A stretch of DNA of 64,000 nt, taken from positions 2,728,001 to 2,792,000 of the forward strand of contig NZ_CP121274.1 in NCBI RefSeq assembly GCF_029639405.1, written 5' to 3'. Made by a program: the position numbers and the translations under genes. This document shows, one piece after another, positions 58,484-64,000 of this stretch (positions are counted from its first letter, which is position 1; each line of letters begins with the position of its first letter). The notes beneath the pieces are model-generated. The model did not search any database and had not been told where the DNA came from. It saw nothing but the letters and a program-made list of their open reading frames with translations. Source of the stretch: Microbacterium proteolyticum. GTDB taxonomy: Bacteria; Actinomycetota; Actinomycetes; Actinomycetales; Microbacteriaceae.

Positions 58484-60954
58484 GCGGACTCAGCGCGGCA
58501 GATCGATTCGCGCGGGCCTCGGCCCGTGCCCAGCACCCTCTGACCGCCGATTTCGCGGAGTCGCAGCGGTTTGACCTGGATCCTTTCCAGATCGCGGGAT
58601 GCCAGGCCCTCGAAGACGGTCGGAGCGTGCTGGTCGCGGCCCCCACCGGAGCGGGCAAGACGATCGTCGGCGAGTTCGCCATCCACCTGGCGATGCTCGA
58701 GCCCGGCGACAAGGCGTTCTACACGACCCCCATCAAGGCGCTTTCGAACCAGAAGTTCCACGAGCTCCAAGAGGTGTACGGCGACGACGAGGTGGGGCTG
58801 CTCACCGGCGACACCAACATCAACGCCTCCGCGCGCATCGTGGTCATGACGACCGAGGTGCTGCGCAACATGCTCTACGCCGATTCCCCGGCGCTGCGCG
58901 GACTGCGGTTCGTCGTGATGGACGAGGTGCACTACCTCGCCGACCGCTTCCGCGGAGCGGTGTGGGAAGAGGTCATCATCCACCTGCCGCGATCGGTGAA
59001 GCTCGTCTCGCTCTCGGCCACCGTCTCGAACGCCGAGGAGTTCGGTGACTGGCTCGACACCGTTCGCGGCGACACCGAGGTCATCGTGTCCGAGACGCGG
59101 CCCGTGCCGCTCGAGCAGCACGTCCTCGTCCGGGGAGATCTGCTGCCGCTCTTCGACGATCGCGCCGGTGTCGCCACCGCACAGGTGAACCAGGAGCTCC
59201 TGCGCATCCGCGGCGGTCACGCCTCGACCTACGAGAGCAACCGGCGTGCGCAGGAGTACCGTTCCGCGCGCCACGCCGGCGGGCGGCGTCAGCCGCGCGG
59301 AGGACAGCGCCCGCTGCGCGCGGCGCAGGCCCCGCGGATCGAGCGGATCGATCGTCCGCAGGTCGTCGACCTGCTGCGTCGGAATCACCTCCTCCCGGCG
59401 ATCTTTTTCATCTTCAGCCGCGCCGGCTGCGACGCGGCGGTGCAGCAGCTGCGGCGTGCGGATGTGCGGCTGACCACCCCCGAGGAACGTTCCGAGATCC
59501 GCCGCGTGGTGGACGAGCTGACGTTCGCGCTCAAGGACGAGGACCTCGCGGTCCTGCACTTCTGGGAGTGGCGCGAGAACCTCGAGCGGGGTATCGCGGC
59601 GCACCACGCCGGACTCCTGCCGGCCTTCAAGGAGGTCGTCGAGGAGCTGTTCCGCCGCAAGCTCGTCAAGGTGGTCTTCGCGACCGAGACGCTCGCGCTC
59701 GGCATCAACATGCCTGCCCGCACCGTGGTGCTGGAGAAGCTCGAGAAGTTCAACGGCGAGGCGCGCGTCGCCATCACCTCGGGGGAGTACACGCAGCTGA
59801 CCGGCCGTGCGGGTCGCCGCGGCATCGACGTCGAGGGCCACGCGGTGGTGCAGTGGACCGAGGGGCTCGAACCCCAGTCCGTCGCCGCCCTCGCCTCGCG
59901 TCGCACGTATCCGTTGAACTCGAGCTTCCGCCCGACGTACAACATGGCCGTCAACCTCATCGATCGGTTCGGTCGCGCTCGCGCGCGCAAGATCCTCGAG
60001 TCCTCGTTCGCGCAGTTCCAGGCCGACCGTTCGGTCGTCGGCCTCGCGCGTCAGGTGAAGGAGGCCGAGGAGTCGCTCGCCGGGTACGAGACCGCGATGA
60101 CCTGCGATCGCGGCGATTTCCGCGAGTACTCCACGATCCGCCGCGAGCTGTCCGACCTCGAGAAGATCAACCGCCGCGACGCGACGGCGCCGCGCCGTCT
60201 GCGCGACGAGCGGCAGCAGCAGATCCAGTCGTTGCGGCGGCGGATGCAGCGGCATCCCTGTCACTCCTGCCCCGACCGCGAGGCGCACGCCCGCTGGGCT
60301 GAGCGGTACTGGAAGCTCAAGCGCTCCACCGACAAGACGCGCCAGCAGATCGACCAGCGCACGGGAACCGTGGCGCGCGTGTTCGACCGTGTCGTCGACG
60401 TCCTCACGGCGCTGGAGTACGTCGAGATCGATGACGACGGGGTCACCATGCTCACCCCGGCCGGCCGCACCATGCGCCGCATCTACGGCGAGCGCGATCT
60501 GCTCGTGGCGGAGTCGCTCCGGCAGGGGCTCTGGAACGCGCTCGACGCTCCCTCGCTCGCCGCCCTCGCCTGCTGTCTCGTGTACGAGCCGCGTCGCGAC
60601 GAGGCGGGACCGGGGGAGCGGGGTCTCCCGCGAGGACCCTTCCGTGCGGCCCTGGATGCCACGCAGACGCTGTGGCAGGAGCTCGACGACCTCGAACGAG
60701 ACCACCGTCTGCCCGGGTCGGAGACGCCCGCGTCGGGGCTCGCCCCCGCGATGCACGGCTGGGCTCGCGGACTGCCGCTGGACAGCGTGCTCACGCTCGC
60801 CGACATGGCCGCCGGTGACTTCGTGCGGTGGGCGAAGCAGACGATCGATCTCCTCGACCAGATCTCTCTCGTGGCCGAGCCGAAGCTCGCGAAGTCGGCG
60901 CGGACCGCGCTGGACTCGGTGCGCCGGGGCATCGTCGCCTACACCTCGGCGTGA
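58480..60954 (+). CDS. helY: HelY-type DEVH-box RNA/DNA helicase
   Basis: 824 residues, Ski2-like. Motif I APTGAGKT, Ia TTPIKALSNQKF, II DEVHY, III SATVSN, domain 2 LGINMPARTVV, and VI QLTGRAGRRG. A basic disordered insert (about 245-285, Arg/Gln/Gly-rich) lies between motifs III and IV. C-terminal DSHCT-like domain. It lies in the conserved pafBC-tatAC-helY block. Probably works on structured RNA; the exact role is unknown. Confidence 0.95.
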   Translation: MSGLSAADRFARASARAQHPLTADFAESQRFDLDPFQIAGCQALEDGRSVLVAAPTGAGKTIVGEFAIHLAMLEPGDKAFYTTPIKALSNQKFHELQEVYGDDEVGLLTGDTNINASARIVVMTTEVLRNMLYADSPALRGLRFVVMDEVHYLADRFRGAVWEEVIIHLPRSVKLVSLSATVSNAEEFGDWLDTVRGDTEVIVSETRPVPLEQHVLVRGDLLPLFDDRAGVATAQVNQELLRIRGGHASTYESNRRAQEYRSARHAGGRRQPRGGQRPLRAAQAPRIERIDRPQVVDLLRRNHLLPAIFFIFSRAGCDAAVQQLRRADVRLTTPEERSEIRRVVDELTFALKDEDLAVLHFWEWRENLERGIAAHHAGLLPAFKEVVEELFRRKLVKVVFATETLALGINMPARTVVLEKLEKFNGEARVAITSGEYTQLTGRAGRRGIDVEGHAVVQWTEGLEPQSVAALASRRTYPLNSSFRPTYNMAVNLIDRFGRARARKILESSFAQFQADRSVVGLARQVKEAEESLAGYETAMTCDRGDFREYSTIRRELSDLEKINRRDATAPRRLRDERQQQIQSLRRRMQRHPCHSCPDREAHARWAERYWKLKRSTDKTRQQIDQRTGTVARVFDRVVDVLTALEYVEIDDDGVTMLTPAGRTMRRIYGERDLLVAESLRQGLWNALDAPSLAALACCLVYEPRRDEAGPGERGLPRGPFRAALDATQTLWQELDDLERDHRLPGSETPASGLAPAMHGWARGLPLDSVLTLADMAAGDFVRWAKQTIDLLDQISLVAEPKLAKSARTALDSVRRGIVAYTSA

Positions 60955-60980
60955 TCAGGATCCGCAGGGGCTGCGCCGCT

Positions 60981-60986
60981 TAGGCT
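60981..60986 (+). promoter_or_regulatory. -10 box, leaderless promoter of lnt
   Basis: TAGGCT with a 6-nt gap to GTG 60993. Confidence 0.55.
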
Positions 60987-60992
60987 GGACGG

Positions 60993-62555
60993 GTGCCCCT
61001 CGCCGATCCGCCGCGACCGATCGTCCGTCTGGCGTTCGCCGCACCGCTGTCGACGGCCGCGGGTCTGCTGCTGGTCGCCGCATTCCCCGCGCCCGCGCTC
61101 TGGCCGGTGGCGTTCCCCGCGGTGGCGATGGCCCTGGTGGCCCTCGCCGGGAGGCGCGTGTGGTCGGCCGTGCTCGTCGGGTTCCTGTTCGGCGCGGCGT
61201 TCTTCTCGGTGAACCTCCTCTTCACTGCGCGGTACCTCGGCCCGATCCCGTGGATCGCCCTCTCGGTGCTCGAGTCGCTGCTGACCGCCGCGTTCGCCGT
61301 TCCGATCGCGCTGGCGTATCGATGGATGCCGCGGATCGCGCCCGGGTCCTGGGGGCGCCTGGTGCTGCTGCCGACCCTGGTCGCGGCGCTGTGGACCCTC
61401 AGGGAGCAGATCGTCGGCTCGTGGCCGTACGGCGGCTTCCCGTGGGGGCGCATCGGAGTGTCGCAGGTGAACGGCCCGTTCGCGGAGGTCGCGTCCTGGG
61501 TGGGGATGTCGGGGCTCAGCTTCCTCGTGGTCCTCTTCTGCGCGATGGTGATCGAATACGTCCGACGCGCGCGTTTCCGTCGCCCGCTCGCTGCTCTCCC
61601 CGCGGCCCTGGTGCTCGTGGTCCTGGTGGCGCTGCCGCAGTTCCCGACCGCCGAGGCGGGTTCGATGCGCGTCGGCGCGGTGCAGGGCAACGGCCCGGCG
61701 GGTTACTTCGACCAGCGCGAGCGCAACGCGGTGCTGAACGCGCAGTTGTCGGCATCCGCCCCGCTCTTCGGTCAGGACATGGACGTGCTGCTGTGGCCGG
61801 AGGGCGGCGTCGATTCGGACCCGACCCGCAGTGCGGCGACCGCGGCCGTGCTCGAGGAGTTGTCGCGGCGCGTCGACGCGCCGCTTCTGGTCTCGGCGGT
61901 GACCGAGCGCGGGCCGGACCTGTACAATTCGGCGCTGCTGTGGACCGCGGACGGCGGGCCGCAGCAGACCTACGACAAGCGCAACCCCGTCCCGTTCGGC
62001 GAGTACGTGCCCGACCGGGCGTTCTGGGAGCCGTTTGCTCCGGACCTCATCGGACTCATCGGCCGCGAGTACACGCCGGGTACGGCGAGTCCCGTGTTCG
62101 ACGTGAACGGGGTCGGTGTCGGACTCGCGATCTGCTTCGACGTGATCTACGACGACGTCGTCTGGGACGGTGCGGATCAGGGCGCCCAGGTGTTCATGTT
62201 CCAGACGAACAACGCCGACTTCCGCGGGACCGACGAGAACCTGCAGCAGCTCGCGTTCGCCCGCATGAGGGCGATCGAGACGGGGCGCTCGGTCGTCAAC
62301 CTCTCGACGGTCGGCACCAGCCAGGTGATCGCCCCCGACGGGGCGACGCTCGACCAGCTCCCCGTGGACGTGGCCGGACACATGATCACCGATGTGCCGC
62401 TGCGGACGGGGCTCACCCCCGCCGTCGTGATCGGCCCGGCGGTGAAGATCGTCCTGGGGTGGGGGAGTCTCCTCGCCCTTATGGCGCTGGGCGTGGGGGT
62501 TCTGGTCCGCGGGCGCACGAACAAGACGCCGGCTCCCGAGGGAACCGGCGCCTGA
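60993..62555 (+). CDS. lnt: Apolipoprotein N-acyltransferase
   Basis: 520 residues. Six or seven N-terminal membrane helices (to about 215), an extracellular nitrilase-like domain with catalytic Glu in LLWPEGGVD, Lys in YDKRNPVPFGEYVP and Cys in AICFDVIYDD, and a C-terminal helix. It adds the third acyl chain to lipoproteins such as the two lipid-anchored proteins in this window. No polyprenol-phosphate mannose synthase domain is fused, unlike mycobacterial Ppm1. Confidence 0.94.
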   Translation: MPLADPPRPIVRLAFAAPLSTAAGLLLVAAFPAPALWPVAFPAVAMALVALAGRRVWSAVLVGFLFGAAFFSVNLLFTARYLGPIPWIALSVLESLLTAAFAVPIALAYRWMPRIAPGSWGRLVLLPTLVAALWTLREQIVGSWPYGGFPWGRIGVSQVNGPFAEVASWVGMSGLSFLVVLFCAMVIEYVRRARFRRPLAALPAALVLVVLVALPQFPTAEAGSMRVGAVQGNGPAGYFDQRERNAVLNAQLSASAPLFGQDMDVLLWPEGGVDSDPTRSAATAAVLEELSRRVDAPLLVSAVTERGPDLYNSALLWTADGGPQQTYDKRNPVPFGEYVPDRAFWEPFAPDLIGLIGREYTPGTASPVFDVNGVGVGLAICFDVIYDDVVWDGADQGAQVFMFQTNNADFRGTDENLQQLAFARMRAIETGRSVVNLSTVGTSQVIAPDGATLDQLPVDVAGHMITDVPLRTGLTPAVVIGPAVKIVLGWGSLLALMALGVGVLVRGRTNKTPAPEGTGA

Positions 62556-62569
62556 ATCCGTGATCCGCG

Positions 62570-62938
62570 TTACGCGCTGATCTTCTGATCTCCGCCGCGG
62601 CGGGAGCGCAGGAACGCGAGGCGCTCCTCCAGGAGCTCCTCGAGCTCGGGGATCGTGCGACGCTCCAGGAGCATGTCCCAGTGCGTGCGGGGTGCCTTGT
62701 CGTCGCTGTGGTCGACGGTGGCGGTGCCTTCGCCGATGCGAAGCAGAGCCTCAGCGCCGCAGGTGCGGCACTCCCATGCCGGGGGCACCTCGGCGTCGGC
62801 GGCGAAGGTGAGCACCGTCTCGCGCCCGCAGGTGCTGCAGGCGTAGGTGTGCTGGGCCCGGTCGTGGAACACGACCCCGTCTTCGCTCTGAAGGCTCTGT
62901 GCGCCGAGTCGGATGCCTCGAAGACTGCGATCTGCCAT
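62570..62938 (-). CDS. rbpA: RNA polymerase-binding protein RbpA
   Basis: 122 residues. Starts MADRSLRGIRLGAQSLQSEDG, the RbpA N-terminal tail, then a zinc-ribbon-like core with CSTC and CRTC pairs, and a C-terminal sigma-interacting domain with RTHWDMLLERRTIPELEELLEERL. It stabilises promoter complexes with SigA/HrdB. ATG 62938 with AGAGGA upstream; the longer frame adds no conserved sequence. A SigR-like promoter precedes it. Confidence 0.96.
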   Translation of the reverse strand: MADRSLRGIRLGAQSLQSEDGVVFHDRAQHTYACSTCGRETVLTFAADAEVPPAWECRTCGAEALLRIGEGTATVDHSDDKAPRTHWDMLLERRTIPELEELLEERLAFLRSRRGGDQKISA

Positions 62939-62963
62939 TGTGTGGTCCTCTCGTCGGTCCCCA

Positions 62964-62994
62964 TGTATAACGGCCGCACCTGTGCGCTTTATTC
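62964..62994 (-). promoter_or_regulatory. Promoter region of rbpA with SigR-like and SigA-like elements
   Basis: On the minus strand GAAT (62991-62994) and GTT (62969-62971) are 19 nt apart, close to the SigR/SigH consensus GGAAT-N18/19-GTT. TATACA at 62964-62969 could be a SigA -10 box in the same place. Confidence 0.5.
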
Positions 62995-63047
62995 GAACAA
63001 GGGGCTCCCTGACAGGATTCACAGAGGATGCTCAGGCCACCGGGGGT

Positions 63048-63830
63048 TCAGCGTCCGTTCACCACGGCGAGCGCGAGGTCCGCGTGGTCGGTGACGAGCC
63101 CGTCGACGCCCAGGTCCAGCAGCCGCTCCATGTCGGCGGGGTCGTTCACGGTCCAGACGTGGACCTCGACGCCGGCGGCGTGCGCGGCACGCACGAGCCC
63201 GCGGGTGACGACGCGGATCGGGCCCTGCCGCTCGGGGATCTGGAGCGCGTCAAGGCCGCCGAGCAGCCGCTCGACCCGGCGTCGCAGGCCGAGAGCCTGT
63301 GCCGCGACGAGCCGCCCGACGGTGGCCGAGCCGGGGGAGGTTGCGGGGGGAAGAGACGCGCCGGCCGTCACGGCCGCCGCCAGCGCGACGCGGCGCCGAT
63401 CGTCGGAGAAGCTCGTCACGAGGACGCGCGCGGCGTGCGGGGCGATCAGCCGGCCGACGGGCTCGGCGGCGGCCTCCGCCTTGACGTCGAGGTTGAACCG
63501 GACATCGGGGAACGCCTCGAGGGCCTGCGGCAGGGTCACCAGTCCGCCGCGGTCGGCCATGAGCTCTTCGAGCTCGGGCAGGCGGACATCGGAGATCTTC
63601 CGCGGGTCGCCGGCGACGCGGTCCAGATCGTCGTCGTGGAACAGGACCACCACGCCGTCGGCGGTGAGGTGACAGTCGGACTCGACGTACTCGACGCCGG
63701 CCGCGTGCGCCCCGGCCACGGCGGCGAAGGAGTTCTCGACGACCCCGAGGGTGGCGTCGTGCGCGGTCACGAGCCCCCGGTGCGCGAGGACGCGCGGCGG
63801 CGCGGGGGAGAGGTAGGGATGGCGAGTCAT
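63048..63830 (-). CDS. Glycerophosphodiester phosphodiesterase
   Basis: 260 residues, GDPD family, cleaving glycerophosphodiesters to glycerol-3-phosphate and an alcohol. TIM-barrel with active-site blocks VLAHRGL, ENSFAAVAGAHAAGVEYVESDCHLTADGVVVLFHDDDLDR and VTDHADLA at the end. The His, Glu and Asp metal ligands are all present. No signal peptide, so cytoplasmic. ATG overlaps the stop of the upstream gene (ATGA). Confidence 0.93.
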   Translation of the reverse strand: MTRHPYLSPAPPRVLAHRGLVTAHDATLGVVENSFAAVAGAHAAGVEYVESDCHLTADGVVVLFHDDDLDRVAGDPRKISDVRLPELEELMADRGGLVTLPQALEAFPDVRFNLDVKAEAAAEPVGRLIAPHAARVLVTSFSDDRRRVALAAAVTAGASLPPATSPGSATVGRLVAAQALGLRRRVERLLGGLDALQIPERQGPIRVVTRGLVRAAHAAGVEVHVWTVNDPADMERLLDLGVDGLVTDHADLALAVVNGR

Positions 63831-64000
63831 GAGCCGGCGGGGGTGGCGCTGCCACGCTCGTCGGCGACGCCCACGGCGGGGCTCACTGCGGACTCGACGG
63901 TCGGGGAGTCCGCGGTCGTCGCCGCATCCGGCTGCCCGGTGGTACGGGTTCCGAACGCGCCCGAGATGCCCTTGAGCGCCTCGGTGAACTCGCTCGGGAT
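63827..64000 (-). CDS. Unidentified protein, C-terminal fragment
   Basis: Only the last 57 residues are inside the window; the gene starts beyond the right edge. The visible part begins IPSEFTEALKGISGAFG and then becomes a low-complexity Ala/Thr/Ser/Pro tail. I do not recognise a family. It is coupled to the phosphodiesterase gene by a four-base overlap, so it belongs to the same operon. Confidence 0.7.
   Translation of the reverse strand: MPSEFTEALKGISGAFGTRTTGQPDAATTADSPTVESAVSPAVGVADERGSATPAGS

Overview
The window reads as ordinary chromosome of a high-GC Gram-positive actinobacterium, most likely a Microbacterium or close relative in Microbacteriaceae. This is inferred from the very GC-rich third codon positions, the ctaA/ctaB, Suf, RbpA, PafBC and HelY gene set, GTG starts and leaderless genes, and a heavily over-used heptamer (GGATGCC/GGCATCC). 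I see no phage, plasmid, IS element, CRISPR array or rRNA. There is one tRNA gene, tRNA-Leu(GAG).

Layout, left to right. 1-4.7 kb: transketolase (cut by the left edge) divergent from the heme O/heme A genes ctaB and ctaA, with a small membrane protein between them. 4.9-9.1 kb: Suf iron-sulfur operon sufB-sufD-Rieske ferredoxin-sufC-sufT, without sufS, sufU or sufR beside it. 9.2-15.4 kb: PatB-like C-S lyase and an iron-uptake set (siderophore-interacting reductase, ATPase, two permeases, binding lipoprotein) with two DtxR/IdeR-like boxes. 15.5-20.4 kb: ABC-F ATPase, SURF1, small conserved proteins and fabG. 20.4-26.2 kb: hydrolase, serB, luxS, divergent glgC/glgA, an ABC ATPase and rpmE2 (L31) behind a structured leader. 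26.2-35.4 kb: single genes (acetyltransferases, Lrp-type and CGNR regulators, hydrolases, a DUF222 HNH protein, an exonuclease, an EamA exporter). 35.5-41.0 kb: branched-chain 2-oxoacid dehydrogenase E1a-E1b-E2, acyl-CoA dehydrogenase and MaoC hydratase, divergent from an Lrp-type regulator. 41-49.3 kb: phosphatase, sirtuin, RNA methyltransferase, SGNH hydrolase, helicase, Fe/Mn transporter, 2OG-Fe(II) oxygenase, tRNA-Leu. 49.5-64 kb: M20 peptidase, uppP, PAC2 protein, HAD hydrolase, trmI, FKBP lipoprotein, pafB-pafC, tatA-tatC, helY, lnt, rbpA and a glycerophosphodiesterase.

The most interesting signals are at the DNA level. (1) The heptamer GGATGCC/GGCATCC occurs about 113 times by hand count and forces rare codons inside genes. 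(2) Two related palindromic elements of about 70 bp sit between genes. (3) Several stop-codon regions carry short direct duplications of the gene end. (4) The 3' end of tRNA-Leu is duplicated together with a terminator-like hairpin. (5) The pafBC-tat-helY neighbourhood is kept, but the proteasome/pupylation genes that other actinobacteria carry between trmI and pafB are absent. (6) At least 18 genes have a TANNNT-like -10 box 6-7 nt before the start codon, implying leaderless mRNAs. I found no convincing wholly new multi-gene system.
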